A stretch of DNA of 64,000 nucleotides from Gymnopus androsaceus JB14 (GCA_009733575.1 ML769541.1:88066-152065), one strand, 5' to 3'; shown: positions 11,501-23,310, counted from the first letter of the stretch. Translations and numbers: made by a program. The notes: generated by a model from the letters alone, not told the origin.

Positions 11501-12854
11501 CATTTCACGTACGATGCAGCGGATGTACCGGGCCCAGATTTCTCCGCATCCTGGCACACTACGTATGGCTCGCTTGAATACGTTCAGCTGGGCATCTTGA
11601 GTGGTGTTCAACAACCTCTGGAAGAAGAAATTAGTATAGACTGGAGCAGAGTATAGAGCAACGCACCAAAGCATCACTATACCCAACCCAAAACGAGTTC
11701 AACGCTTCTTCAGCTCCATATTCACCTTGGAATCTCCGTTTGGCAGCCTCCGAAATAGCTCTCTCGTAGACAGCACATGTTATGGTTACATCTGGATACT
11801 TGGCCTTGCGCTCATAGGCTATATATCGGGCAAAGGCTTCAAGAGAGTTTTCGCTTTGTGTCTACCAACCAAAGTTAGCCACCAGGAAACGCGCTACAAT
11901 AATAATAAAGATCCTAACCAAGGCATTTTCACATTGGTCTCTGCGTTCCACAGCCTTCAATATTCGAGACTTGAGTTTGGACGCCGCAACGAGCAATGTC
12001 TCGTATTGATCAGGGGGCTTGTAGTTTGTTGTAAACGAAGAGTAAGCTTGAAATGTGTCATCCACGCCTTTTAATTTCGTGTCAGGATAGCAGACAGACT
12101 TGTACATTGCGGAGACTTACGAGAGTGAGGCAGGCTAAGTTTCTCAAGAAGAGATGCTTCAACATGTTCTACAAGCAATGGCCTGGGTTTAGAGTCAGCA
12201 TCTACGTGAATGCGTCGCTGGCGAGCTTACTTTTCGGAAGCAGATGAGGATTCTAATATTTCCAACTCCCAATCCCGTAGTTGTTCCCAAAGACGGTGGA
12301 TCTGTAGAGGAAGGATTAACACTGATGGAAGATGAATAGCAAATGTACGCACTTGAGTAATATGCCCTACCCCCTTGTTAACAATGTGTGTCAAGGCCTG
12401 TCTCGTCCATTCCGTCGAGAATAGCTCTCCTAGCTCATCAGGTTTGATTGCCTCGCCAGAATAATGCTCGTGTCGGCTAAGGATGAATTCCATATGCCGT
12501 CTGAGTACCGGTATGGCTGAAAACATACAGTTAGTTGTTGTGGAGACATCTAGAAGCATCCTCACAAAGGTAATCGGCCTCAGCACGTTCGTAGAGCGCA
12601 AGAATCTCTGCTGCTCCATTAACGGTATCAAGATTAACAGAGCGTTCCTTGATGTCCAGTAACTCGAGCCAAATTTCGTCCCCTGCTGCAAAATAGGTGG
12701 TAAACATTTCCAGAGCTTGTGTTAGTTCTGCTTCCATCCCCTCCAGAGACTTTACAAGCCGGACATGTTGAATGTGAAGAGACAAATCATGAGGATTCTC
12801 CGCTAGCTTTTCGATAAGCCCTCCAAGAGCATCGAGAGAAGAAGATTCGTCCAT
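8580..12854 (-). CDS. PRP24: U4/U6 snRNP recycling factor PRP24/SART3
   Basis: This nuclear protein re-pairs U4 and U6 snRNAs after splicing. The gene has more than 15 short introns and codes for roughly 950-1000 residues. The N-terminal half is built of HAT helical repeats (for example HIQHVRLVKSLEGMEAELTQ near 12760 and HMEFILSRHEHYSGEAIKPDE near 12490). Four RRMs follow: RRM1 at about 10240-10030 (STVFVAGIPNNTTEEEL), RRM2 at about 9920-9610, RRM3 at about 9530-9170 (ELHVAGLGKNTTKQDL, then GFAFVEFEN) and RRM4 at about 9060-8840 (RIKNLPVG). The last residues QDDFRKLLGGK match the C-terminal motif by which SART3/Prp24 contacts the U6 LSm ring. HAT repeats plus RRMs are animal SART3-like; yeast Prp24 lacks recognisable HAT repeats. 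Start MDESSSLDALGG at 12854. Confidence 0.92.
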
Positions 12855-13883
12855 GTTAGAGGGGTTGAACGAGTCGGGTCCGAAGCTGGGAATAAATAGC
12901 TATAGGCGTCTATCACTTTGACGCGTTAGCGCCTACGGCGCGCTGCGCGCGGATGGACGTCGACAGACTAACACTTCTCCTGCATTTCTGTTTGATTTCT
13001 CTTCAATCTTGGAGAAAAAACTCAACATGATGAAGTTGTAATTTAACTATAAAATCTGAAGCCTTAAAGCGGCAGTACCTTATGGAATCATTTACTTATT
13101 AGTAGTCGACTCCAAGTCGCTCTCGTTAAATTCAAGACGTATCATATAGCGTCAGTAGTTCTAGGTAGCCTAAATGGAACTCAAGATGATTTCTGGAGCC
13201 GTCGCAACCCTCAAGCTATGCATGATGTTCTGTCTATCGAAAGTTATGTTGAAGCTCAGACTCGAACTTTGTCGCATTGAACGTTTGCTGCTTCACTGCG
13301 GAAAGGCACCCGGAGCCCAGCTAGTTTCTCCGCTGCAACCGTGGTAGCTGGGTAGCTCAATTCTCATGGATTCTGAAACACCTAAAAAAAACTGGGTACC
13401 CGTGTAAAATTTATACCTTCTTTCGAGATTGGACGACTAACCATACTTCCACGAATTACTTACTGCAACGCATAAAGCGGGGTCTTGAGGTCGAGAGGAG
13501 ATGGCGCTGCCGCCTGGACACGCCAATTCAGACAGTAGTTTTTGGGCAATCGCTTCTCGCTACCGCAGTTTTCATTGAAATCCAACAAGATTGCACACAT
13601 GAGCTACCCACAATATCCCAAAAGTCCCGAGGGAAAGATCCACATTCAATCAACACTGGTCAAACTCCCACTCTCATGCGAAACGTCTGTATCAGCGACG
13701 CTTGTTTTTTCGCCATGGTCACTATCATCTTCGCTATCCACCTTATTCCTTGAAAATGGGGAAGATAGACGTTCATGATCATTGAATGAAAAGAGGCTTT
13801 TTGTTGGACCACCTTGCGTCGTATGATGTTGAGCAATAGCATGCGATAAATCGATGATCAATCACCATTCATGAAAGTGCTGT
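12855..13883. other. Gap between PRP24 and GRASP, possible extra GRASP exon at its right end
   Basis: About 1 kb. Just upstream of PRP24 lies a GC-rich block (about 12910-12962) with ACGCGT at 12921-12926, the MluI cell-cycle box core; function is not shown. The block 13020-13540 shows no coding signal. On the minus strand, 13861-13646 reads as an acidic segment (VDSEDDSDHGEKTS) that looks protein-like and might be a last exon of the GRASP gene. Confidence 0.45.
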
Positions 13884-15124
13884 TCAGAGAACTGGATGCA
13901 CGCTTAAAACTTGAGAAGACACATGAGTTGATGGTGAAGGTCTCCGAGGGGTTTCTTGAGACGGAGATAGAGAATCCTCTTCTTCTTCTTCGTCAATCCG
14001 ATAACGTTCCGCGGCTTCAGACCTAGGCACAGCAGTTTCCGGTCCAAGTTCCGGCGAAGAGTAGGACTCTGAGTGAAGGGAATGTGAGGCAGGTGTTTCT
14101 CGATTCCAATCCTCCTGACGCCGCCATTCCGCTATCCTACTATGCTCGGATTCCGAATGCACATCAGCAGGAACAAATAGTTGTTCTTCGTGATAGTCAT
14201 CCTCTTCCGCAAGCAGTTCGGGTGGTGTAGAGCCAGGTACATGGTCAGGACTTTGCGGAGGAATGCGATGAAGGAGACCGAAGCTAGGATATATAGGTTA
14301 GCATACAAATTCCAATGTCTATGAGTGCAACTCACCCAAACACGCAACCCAGTAAACCCTCTCCACCCCAATGTCGATTTGGGACCAGGACAACCTCACG
14401 TAGCGCGCTTTTCTTCATATTAGAGAGATAAGCAGTAACGAATAGCATGCTTACTCGAAATCATGGGAGTAAACGTATACCCGTAACGGCTTGTCGATAT
14501 GCTTTGAAAAGAACAAGCATGAGAAGACTAATAATCAAAGCGCGCGTGTAAATATCACTCACCGCTTCGACTAGATCATAGAAATCATTTTCAGCACTAA
14601 GCACGCCTCCAGACCATCCAGTGATATAATCTCCATAAGGAACTAGGCCAGCGCTTTCCGCCGGGCTCCCCTCTAGAACATCAAGGACGTGCCATACGTT
14701 GTCCAACGCAAATTCAGGATTACACATTCGCATACTCAACCCTAGCAGTGAAGGTTGAGCATTTGAATCATGCTCAAGCACTTCAGATTGGGACCATCCT
14801 CGAGATGGAATAATCGGTACCACTGAGTATTGATCAGTCCAGAATCCTGCTGCAACGGATGAAGGACGTGCCTCGCGTGTCCTGGTTTTTACTGCTCCAT
14901 ACTAGTAGATTTAGCACGCGCCCTTCATGGCTCTCTACAATCTTCTCGAGCTCGTTCACATCAATATTACTGTGGGATGACAATGAATCGCCTTCGAATC
15001 CTACGATGAAGTCGAAAAATGGTTCGATATTTGTTTGCGAAGCTGGAGAAGAGGGTGTGACTCGAAGAACATGAAGAGCTTGTGAGGGTGGATGGGCCTC
15101 AGAAGTCGACTGCCCGGCGCCCAT
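13884..15124 (-). CDS. GRH1: Golgi reassembly-stacking protein (GRASP55/65, Grh1-like)
   Basis: A peripheral Golgi/ER-exit-site protein involved in membrane tethering and unconventional secretion. The chosen start (15124) gives MGAGQSTSE, a fit to the N-myristoylation consensus (Gly2, Ser6) known for GRASPs; an upstream in-frame start at 15202 would bury it. Two GRASP PDZ-like modules follow. The first is LHVLRVTPSSPASQTNIEPFFDFIVG; the second begins near VPIIPSRGWSQ and has WHVLDVLEGSPAESAGLVPYGDYITG. The segment VLVPNRHWGGEGLLGCVFG is strongly GRASP-like. A Ser/Pro/Glu-rich tail carries the run EEEEED. The open frame stops at 13884, but an alternative last exon could extend the gene to 13646 by splicing CAT to GTGGATAGC in phase 0. 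Introns are short and canonical. Confidence 0.9.
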
Positions 15125-15213
15125 ATGAGCAGAATTTCGAGTTTTATAGGAAAAGAGCGCGAGCAGAGGATGAAAGTGGAGGACAAAGTATAAGCTGATC
15201 AAATTTGCACACG

Positions 15214-15275
15214 TGGCGCGTAATAGGGGCTAAGCTTCCCATAAAGTACTTACATCCAAGCAGCATCCACCACCT
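15214..15275. repeat. Degenerate repeat, tail fragment
   Basis: Contains the string aataggggcta, then aagtacttacatccaagc, matching the tail of the larger copy at about 15836-15885. It sits only about 90 bp upstream of the GRASP start. Confidence 0.6.
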
Positions 15276-15437
15276 TTTGATCAATGTTCTTTCAAGCTGC
15301 ATGTAAGTATTTCTAGATGAACTTCATTCACCGCCGAAGTTTTAAATACTTGGAGAAAACAAGCACTGTGACTGTGTCGTTAGTGCAGCACTCATTTCCC
15401 AGCAGCCGAGATGATTTTCATTCTTCCTAGTGGCCTA

Positions 15438-15511
15438 ATGATCTCCCGCGGCTCTGAGCTCCTCACTAGTCCGAGCTCATCCGGTACAGTAATTTCAAGC
15501 TACTGCATCCA
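15438..15511 (+). repeat. Degenerate repeat, short copy
   Basis: Begins near GATCTCCCGCGGCTC and contains CCGAGCTCATCCGGTACAGT followed by AATTTCAAGCTACTG. These match the heads of the copies at 15550 and 16187 with scattered substitutions. Confidence 0.75.
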
Positions 15512-15549
15512 AATCCCTTGTTAGTTATTCTTGGTAGCAGTGGCTTAAA

Positions 15550-15893
15550 GGCGATCTCCCCCGGCTCGCTCAACTTGAATTTTACGATGAGCTTCTCGCT
15601 AACCCGAGCCCATCCGGTACAGTTATTTCAGGCTGCTGTACCCAACTTTCTTGGTAGTTCTTCCAACATCCCGTTCCAATCCGACTCTTCGGAAATACTC
15701 GGAAGTACTCATCCAAATTTCTCAAGGAGGATTGGTTCTCGTTCGGATTCAATGACCATGTGAGTGGAAGGATTTGAATCAACGAGCAAAGACCAGGCTG
15801 ATTGTCTTTCGATACAGAAACTGAAATGGTTGGCGTGATAGGGGCTAGTACTTCCATTTTAAGTACTTACAACCAAGCTAGTTTGGTGACCCG
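15550..15893 (+). repeat. Degenerate repeat, longest copy
   Basis: Shares three blocks with the copy at 16187: the head (ATCCGGTACAGTTATTTCAGG), a middle part (GTTCTTCCAACA...GTTCCAATCCGA) and a tail beginning TCAATGACCATGTGAGTGG and running to about 15832. The tail is almost identical between the two copies for about 90 bp. Confidence 0.8.
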
Positions 15894-16186
15894 GCTTTCA
15901 GAGGATGTCAGATTAAACTATAGAATCCTCGTAGAATCTAGTAATTGTACTGACATACTCTAGAGGGGACTGCTTTAGGCCTGCATCCAAGTAACATCCA
16001 CCATTTACACTACGGACATACCCATGGAGGAGTTTTATTCTGGATCGGCCTGAGTAATTCTCACAAAAAATAAGCTTCTGAAGTTCAAGTATGCGGAGAT
16101 TAAGAGGTGGGTACGAAACTCATGCATGTTCTATAAGTAAGTATTTCTAGACCGCCACCGTGGTTTTTAGAAGAATAGATATTTGC

Positions 16187-16450
16187 GATCTCTCATGGCT
16201 GGCTGAATATCACGATGAGCTCCCCGCTAACCCGAGCTCATCCGGTACAGTAATTTCAGGCTACTTTGCAAGTTCTTCCAGCACCCGACGTTCCAGTCCG
16301 ATTTGGAAGTACTTAAGTTGCCCAGATCGGTTTTCGTTCGGATAATTCGTCGGTCAATGACCATGTGAGTGGAAGGATTTGAATTAATGAGCAAAAATCA
16401 GGCTGATTGTCTTTCGATACAGAAATTGAAATAGTTGAGGTGTTCTCGAG
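16187..16450 (+). repeat. Degenerate repeat, third copy
   Basis: Same order of blocks as the copy at 15550. It is shorter by internal deletions between the middle block and the tail. The sequence GTAAGTATTTCTAGA upstream (about 16136) also occurs at about 15304, so the repeat unit may extend further left. Confidence 0.8.
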
Positions 16451-17489
16451 GATGTCAGATGCTCGACCAAAGTAGAGGTCCACCAAAGAAGCACTGGGCG
16501 AAAAATAATAGGATGGCAATACCACCGAAAATATATAAGCGTTATTTAACGTTCATGTTCCGTTCATAGAAGATGAAGATCTATAACTGTAGCTTGGCAC
16601 GTTACTGGTATGTATTGTTTTTACCCCGCAAACTATCCAAAGTCCCGCCGAAGAAGAACCGTATTATTCGTTTCGATACCAAGAGGAAGGGCCACCAGTA
16701 TCAAGATTTTGATGCTTGGGCTGGGCATTATTTATACAGTCCGAATAGATCGTTGAAACTTCCAAAAAACCACTAGCAAGAAGATGCGGAGGGGAGGGAC
16801 ACAAACCCCGCCACTAGCACTAGCTTGGACTGTCACCCAGGATAGAAAAGCCGGGTACAATGCATTATATACTAAAAAGGTTCGTTAGCGCTGTGTCGGA
16901 GTCGCGAACGCTGGATTAGGATATTAGATGATACCGTCACTATCCGTACGGTACTATAACGGTACCGCAGGGAGATCATCAGCCTCTAAACTCCGAGTTG
17001 GGTGTGGATCTTCGATAATTTTCTGAGATTCGTGAATCGAGAATTGATGCATTTTTTTCGGAGTATGGCTACCACAAGCAACAGTACTGCAAAAAAATGT
17101 ATCCATTCCGGGCCTGGTCGAGAATTACCACAAGCACTATTAGGCCCGGGGTTAGCAAAGGAAAATCACTTTATGTCCGGTCCAAATGAACATAGCAGTT
17201 AGTGGTTTACCATTGGTTCTTGAACTGAGCGCGCGACAAATGCACTGGGAGGCTTGAAGGCAGGCAGAATAAGTTAGCTAGACGCCCGCGGCAAGATTAA
17301 CTTGTAAGCAATGCCGTGCCGAAAATTTTTTAGACGCCAACGAACTCTTGCATTCAGCGTTGGCGACGAGTTGGCGACGTAGCGAACGGGGCCCAAGAAA
17401 AGCCACTCAGTTTTGCGGCATGCGGTGCGTAATGACCTCTCTCATTTGCCCGCTCAAGCTAATGAATATGACGCGTCTCTAGCTAACTT

Positions 17490-19862
17490 ATGTTTCTGTG
17501 TCGCCATTTCCTTCATCGACTTTCTTCCAAGCCTAGATCCCCTCTCACTACCTTCAAGAAACTATATTTTCTCCCAGTATCTCTTCCCACTTATAGACAC
17601 TCCTCTACAAAAAGACCAGACTTACGCTCCGATCCCAAGTCCATTCCCACGAAATATGTTAACGCGACTCCCATTTCTCTTCCTACAGGAGAAGGAAATA
17701 CCGAAGGAGACCAGACGGAATACCGGGTTGCCTTGGTTCGTCTCTTGAAGGAAGCAGTTCAGGCGAAAAATAAAGTAGCTCTGGGACGTGCTGTCCGCGA
17801 CTTACTGGGCCTTCCAGGGCATCCGGAACGAGACGGCGCATTGCGAGACCTTCTTCGCACAGATCGTCAACTTCTTCGATGGAAACTCGTTCAAACAATA
17901 ATTAACGGGTTGTCTTGGGATGGTATACTCCAAAAGTTTTCAGACCATGATCTGATGGCGCTCACAAAAACACTTCGGATTTCAGCCGACCAGGCTAGAG
18001 GTGATGGTCTCAGCTTCTTAGTTGATGATTTCAGTGCTCTGTTGCACTCCACCATCATGACTCGACTGAACTCGCGAAGACGCGTTCCTGTTGGTGCAAA
18101 GTCCGTCGTTCACGAGCTACCAAAGGTAGTCGACATTGCATTCGAACTCTTATACTCTCTTCTTCTGATGAAAAAGGAGAAACTGGTTCTCGACCTCTTT
18201 CAAATTCTCACTGAGAAGCTTTACATTCCTCCCGAGGCCGTACAACAAGCCCCCTCGAATTCCACCGACTTTTATTACATTATTTCCGTCACCCTTGCTC
18301 GAGCCTGCTTGTATTGGCACAAACGTCAGCTTGCTCATCGTCTACTTCTGAAATACCTCCCGTCTTTTGGAGAATTGGATTCCGCTATACGAAAAAAGGA
18401 CACTGTATACTTTCCCCGTTCAACTTTACAGCCTACGGAATCCCAACGACCTACTCCGCAGGAGCAGGAGTCTCAACAATCCCTTGATCCACAATTCCTT
18501 GACCTCATCAATGACACGCTATACGCGACCCTTCGCGATCCCAATCTGTTCGAGCTCGAACTATGCGTTGATGTCATCTCTCGAGTTCATCTATTGGCCC
18601 CCGTCCAAAGCGGTATCATTCGCTTGATGTATACCGTTGCTGCAGAGTCTGGCTTTGGCGATATCGCTAGAAGGCTTTATGCATTTACTCGCGAACCTGC
18701 TATCGAAGCAGAACATCGGTACCCTGGGCCCCAAGGGACAGCGTTGTTGTTCTTGATAACCTTCCTTACCGGCCAAAAGGGTAGCACCCACCTGGCTCGT
18801 ACGCTTGCCAATGAAGTGGTGGAAAATGACGCGTTTCTTCCTGTGCATGACAGATCCAAGTTTGTGACTGTCGTTGCCAGCCAGGGGTTCGCAAAGTCTG
18901 CTAGGGCGCTTTGGGAACGATATTCAGTCGGCAAAGATAGGCTTTTGGTGGTCGGTTCCAATACTCTGTTGACTCGTATGGTGAAGCTCTTCACGCGGAT
19001 AGCCCGGACGATAGAAGCGGACCTTCCGGAGGAATGTAACACCGAAGTGTCGTCTTGCGCGTTGGAAGAGAAAGATTCCAATACGGCAGTACTCGAGGAG
19101 CGCGCTAAGGACATTAGGGAATTTGTCCAGAGGGTCATAGCGTCTTTTGTCGAGGCTCGGCAACCGCTCGAGGAAGCCAGGCATTTCGACCTCTCGTCGC
19201 TTGCGCGCGCATATTTTGTCACCGGAGATTTTGCAGAGGGCTTCAGGGTGTTCAAGTTTCTCATTCGTCGGCGTGAAGTGCCAGATATAATCGACATCAA
19301 TATCGGTCTTTCTGCTCTTGCTGAACATAGACCTCACAGTGCCGCCAAACTCATTGAAGTTATGATTGGGAGAGGTATACAACCCGACTCAGTCACATTT
19401 GGCACCGTTATCCATCAGGCACTACTTCACAATGATTTACTACTAGTTGGGAGCTTGCTTCAGCGAGCCCGCCAAGCTGGAAACATCAAGCTTTCACCTC
19501 AGGGACTCTCTTCCCTGACCCGTGCCAGTGTTTCCTTGATGAACAGTTCCGGTAAAAGGGACACTGCACATTTGGAGGACGCTCTGAGATTGCTTAAATC
19601 TATGCCCAAACAAGGGATACTTTCTTCGCCGGACATGGGCAAGTATATGGTATTTGCGGCTCTACGAGAAAACGAGATTAGGTTGGGATTCGAATTCTGG
19701 AAATTGCTGTTGCAGAGAACCACGGAATGGGATGACCTGGAGCACGTATCCATACGACGCCTCTTGCGACGACGTATACTCGAGACTGTGGGATCAGGAT
19801 GGGAAAGGTCAGGTATGCTTGATGACTTGCAGGAGCGACCGTCGTACCATGCCATAGAGTAG
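17490..19862 (+). CDS. PPR-like mitochondrial RNA-binding protein
   Basis: An intronless ORF of 790 residues. The N-terminus is rich in Arg, Ser, Thr, Phe and Leu with almost no acidic residues for about 45 positions, as expected of a mitochondrial presequence. The body is all helical. The C-terminal third shows pentatricopeptide-like units, for example AKLIEVMIGRGIQPDSVTFG (about residues 631-650) and DALRLLKSMPKQGILSSPDMG (about 698-718). Such proteins bind organellar transcripts and support mitochondrial RNA processing or translation; the target cannot be told here. A second ATG in another frame at 17413 gives only a short ORF. Single-exon structure is unusual in this intron-rich window but common for fungal PPR genes. 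Confidence 0.78.
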   Translation: MFLCRHFLHRLSSKPRSPLTTFKKLYFLPVSLPTYRHSSTKRPDLRSDPKSIPTKYVNATPISLPTGEGNTEGDQTEYRVALVRLLKEAVQAKNKVALGRAVRDLLGLPGHPERDGALRDLLRTDRQLLRWKLVQTIINGLSWDGILQKFSDHDLMALTKTLRISADQARGDGLSFLVDDFSALLHSTIMTRLNSRRRVPVGAKSVVHELPKVVDIAFELLYSLLLMKKEKLVLDLFQILTEKLYIPPEAVQQAPSNSTDFYYIISVTLARACLYWHKRQLAHRLLLKYLPSFGELDSAIRKKDTVYFPRSTLQPTESQRPTPQEQESQQSLDPQFLDLINDTLYATLRDPNLFELELCVDVISRVHLLAPVQSGIIRLMYTVAAESGFGDIARRLYAFTREPAIEAEHRYPGPQGTALLFLITFLTGQKGSTHLARTLANEVVENDAFLPVHDRSKFVTVVASQGFAKSARALWERYSVGKDRLLVVGSNTLLTRMVKLFTRIARTIEADLPEECNTEVSSCALEEKDSNTAVLEERAKDIREFVQRVIASFVEARQPLEEARHFDLSSLARAYFVTGDFAEGFRVFKFLIRRREVPDIIDINIGLSALAEHRPHSAAKLIEVMIGRGIQPDSVTFGTVIHQALLHNDLLLVGSLLQRARQAGNIKLSPQGLSSLTRASVSLMNSSGKRDTAHLEDALRLLKSMPKQGILSSPDMGKYMVFAALRENEIRLGFEFWKLLLQRTTEWDDLEHVSIRRLLRRRILETVGSGWERSGMLDDLQERPSYHAIE

Positions 19863-20671
19863 AAAACCATATCAGACGTATGTTACAATACATAATACAT
19901 TCGCAATAATAAACGCATGGAAGGAACTTGGATGGAAGAAGGCTCACGTGGATTAGACTTGGGCGACTAACAAAGCTCAAAAAGCACCGAACAACCGAAT
20001 ACCGAATCGAATCGAATCGGATACGGATGTTATGATAATCTTGTTGAATCCTGATCATTGCCTGATCCTATCTTCTATCAAAAGCAAATGCGGAAGGCCA
20101 AGGCCCTGGAAGGGCTTCCCCATAATGTGGGGTAAGACCGGGATTTGCCCGGTGCGAGCTTGTCACGAGGCTAAAGCTTGCATGTTGAAGAGACGCAGTC
20201 GGATTGCAGACAAATATTGAAGAAGGAAAGTGTATTTGATATAAGAAGATAGATGTGAATGTAACCAACCAAAATCGTCGAGCGTGTCAACAAACAGAAT
20301 CCCTCAAAACCGAGATCTTTTGTCTGAGCCTTTAGCACCTCTCATCAATGCCTGCAGCCCGTCCAAGAAAAGAGTCCCATTCATCCACGCCTCCTTCAGA
20401 CGACTGTCAAAACAAGGAACCACAGACTGTAAACAGTAACAAGAGAAAGTAAGTACCTGATTTCCGATCTTTCTCCGCGCGATTATCTTCAAAGCTTCGA
20501 CCCCGCATTCCATTCAACCCCTCTTTCTCTCTTTCTCCTTTCCAACTCCACTGTCACTTTTATCATGTTGTTAATTTCTTCTTTAATTTACTGCTCAAAC
20601 TGACATTCTTCTTCGGTTCCAGGCGCCAGTCCCAAAGTACGAACCCATTCGTTTTTTTTCCAAGGATTTTG
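19863..20671. promoter_or_regulatory. Gap with a CT-rich promoter tract
   Basis: An 809-bp gap between the PPR-like gene and the Zn2Cys6 factor, both on the plus strand. The first part is 3' flank, with a short tandem motif gaatcgaatcgaatcg at about 20002-20018. The stretch 20519-20560 (ctctttctctctttctcctttcc) is a pyrimidine tract of the kind often found just upstream of fungal transcription starts. No gene is seen. Confidence 0.5.
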
Positions 20672-23310
20672 ATGACCGAATCATTATCACTTCATCTAGG
20701 CTGTGATGCGTGCCGAGCTCGCAAAGTTCGTTGCGCGCGCGAGAATCCGGACGATTCAAAGCAATCGTGCAAGCACTGTGTCACCCTTGGTATTCCTTGC
20801 ACGTACGAGGATTTTTTTTTTGTTTTTTGAAGAGTTGCGCTCTAAATTATCTCCTTGCACCTTCCGTCATTCTCCCCTTCCTTCCCCGACATTTTAAACT
20901 CGCGTATAGTTACTTGTATCAGCCCAAGAAGAGGGGTCCGCCTAACTTGTACGTCCAAGCGTGTTTCAGTCTGATTTTTGTATTAATCCATCGTTAGGTA
21001 CCTTCGGCGTCTTCAAGAGGCTGCTGCTGCTGCTACAAACCCAGGCGAACCCAACGATATCGAAGCTTCCCCCGTCTCCACTGTAGCAAGTCCTCCTCAG
21101 TCAGCAGTGTCGCTGTCACCGACACTAGGTCCGAAAACCCCGTTTTCGGACACGTCAGTAAACACAGCTCCTGCTGTCCCCACTCTTCCATCCGTTCCTT
21201 CCATCGCGATTTCTCCTTCGCGTTATCCCATTGCTGCCGATTCGTACTATTCCTCCGCAGGTCCTGCCCTTCCGTCCCCTGCATTCACCAGCGAAACAGG
21301 AAGCCTTTTGTCTCATTCTCCAAAAACTGAAGAAGCTATTCCTTTCGCAGGAACTGACTCGCTCAACACTTATCCTCTCTATAACTGGTCATTCAAACAG
21401 CACCATTCACCGTCCAGTATTCCTCCGCTGTCCTATTATTATCGACCTCATCGATTAGAGGAAATCGCCCCTCGGGACACTATTTACCTCATCATTGCTT
21501 TGTTTTTCGACTTTGTTTATCCCCTCACACCATGCGTTCATAAGCCTTCTTTTATGGCTGATTTACATGCGCGTCGAGAAGAAAGGGACCCTCTCTTCTT
21601 TTCTCTGGTCATGTCGACCGTAGCTTCGACATTGGTACAGGTCCCTCGCTCGTATATTCCTCTGGAAAGACCTGTGGTGCATAAAATGGCTCAAGTAAGT
21701 CAATGACATGTCAAAGTCGTGTTATAGGACTCATTTGTGAATTTAGACATGCCACGAAGCTAGTCGACATATCTCTGTGGCTTCGTATGATCCTCCGACA
21801 TCGATGCATGTCGTTATACGCTATTTGTATGTACCAGCGTTAAATGCCCTCACTCCCAGACTAAATCTACTACAGCGACTGTGTCTACCATTTCTGCGAG
21901 GGACACGACGCAACTCAGCACGCAGCGTTCGGGGAGGCAGCACACATTGCTGTGACACTGCGCATGCACGAAGAGGCCTCGTACGAAGGCCTCGACCCTA
22001 TCGAATGCGAAGTTCGACGGCGTATTTTCTGGCTCCTTTTTGGTGGTGAGTACTTCAACCATCGATCTAAATCCTCTGTTAAAGTCGCATTCGTACATAG
22101 CCGATAAATCAATGTCCATTCTTCTTGGTAGACCAATTTGTCTCCGAGACGAGGATTGTTCCGTTCATTTCCCAAAAGAGCTCGATGACGAGTAGTGGGT
22201 ACCCATCTTATTTTATCGACTGAATTATCTGACCAACCACGGTGATACTTCGGTTCTCTAGTATCACACCTAGCGCGTACCTACCTCAACCACACGGAAA
22301 AACAGCCGTGGTTTCTGGTTTGAACTACATCTCGCGGATATTTGCTCTCCTCGGAGAAATACTCGTAAGGATCAGGGTGGACAAGAGATCACCTCCGCAA
22401 GGGCAGTTCGCGACCGCCCGACTAGAAGAAGTCCAGTCGCTTCATCAGAGGATATTAGGCGCATTGAGCCTTGCACCGGAACCACTACGCCTCAAGCCTG
22501 TTCATTCGCATTCGCATCTCCCTCCGGAATATGGAGGAGCAGGATTTCGAAAGGCTACTTTCGACGAAGTTAGAGATTTCTTCGACAATCCCAATGCTTC
22601 TCGGGCTAACGCCCTAAATCCGTTTCTTGTGATGCAGGCGAACCTCTATGTCACACAGGTACGTTATATCTCAGCTGATTAACTATTAGCACTTCGTTTG
22701 ACTTTTTGTATATAGCAACTTGTTCGTTTTGTCATCGAACAGTATCGAGACGAGCTTCTGTTGTCTTTGCAGGGTACCCTCGATGATCAAAAGATTGCAG
22801 AAGATAGGGAAGCGGTCGCCAGCGAGCTGCTCAACATTCTTCACAGGTGTGTAAATTTGTCTGTGTCCATGCTTGAGACCTTCAGGTGATAAACATCCAT
22901 CTTCAGCATTCCCATCCAATCAATTGCTACCAATGGCCCGAGCTTGGTTAGTTACACACCTTTCATTTCTTCTTTCGGTAACCAAAATTTTTCTTCGCCA
23001 TGCAGGTTCACAAAGTTCGATTCGTTGCATCCACGCTGCTTGATGCAGTGAAACGACGTACATCGGAAGCTTCCGCGGCCCGCGCTCATGCATACCTCTG
23101 TAAGTTCATGTGTTTTCATTTCATTTCCTGAGATTCTGACGGCAATTTGACCCAGGGGACTTTCTTAGTATCCTGTCCGAGATTGAGAGAAATTATTTGT
23201 TCGTATGCTTATTCTTTGCGTTGACATTTTTCTGATGTTTTACTGTCCGACTTAGACTTGACGATGATCGTGATGGTACTTCTAGTGGGGATGGGATGCC
23301 GATGATTTAA
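20672..23310 (+). CDS. Zn(II)2Cys6 fungal transcription factor
   Basis: A Gal4-class nuclear regulator. The zinc cluster lies close to the N-terminus with spacing C-x2-C-x6-C-x11-C-x2-C-x6-C (GCDACRARKVRC ... CKHCVTLGIPC). It is split by an intron after the last Cys (20813-20909). Behind it the basic linker YQPKKRGPPN leads to LYLRRLQEAA, ending in a short poly-Ala run coded by GCT repeats. A Ser/Pro-rich region follows, then the fungal-specific middle-homology domain, with DTIYLIIALFFDFVYPLTP near 21480. Several introns interrupt the 3' half. The frame ends DGMPMI at 23310. The KKRGP linker recalls MAL/AmyR-type sugar regulators, but that motif is widespread and the target genes are unknown. 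No metabolic cluster adjoins it. Confidence 0.88.

Larger units (their letters stand above)
15125..17489. other. Gene-free region of 2.4 kb with a degenerate repeat
   Basis: No convincing gene lies between the GRASP start and the PPR-like protein. The left part (15214-16450) is filled by diverged copies of one repeat, listed separately. The right part (16570-17400) has scattered short ORFs, including a plus-strand one at 17002-17202. None has recognisable content. It probably holds old mobile-element or satellite debris plus the promoters of the two flanking genes. Confidence 0.55.

Noticed and set aside
17002..17202. 66-codon plus-strand ORF suggesting a remnant mobile-element protein
   Set aside because: Too short and without recognisable retroelement motifs.
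18677..19382. Minus-strand ORFs opposite the PPR-like gene
   Set aside because: They lie wholly inside the single long plus-strand exon and have no recognisable content.
20100..20180. GC-rich stretch first considered as a tRNA or other structured RNA
   Set aside because: No cloverleaf, A box or B box could be fitted.
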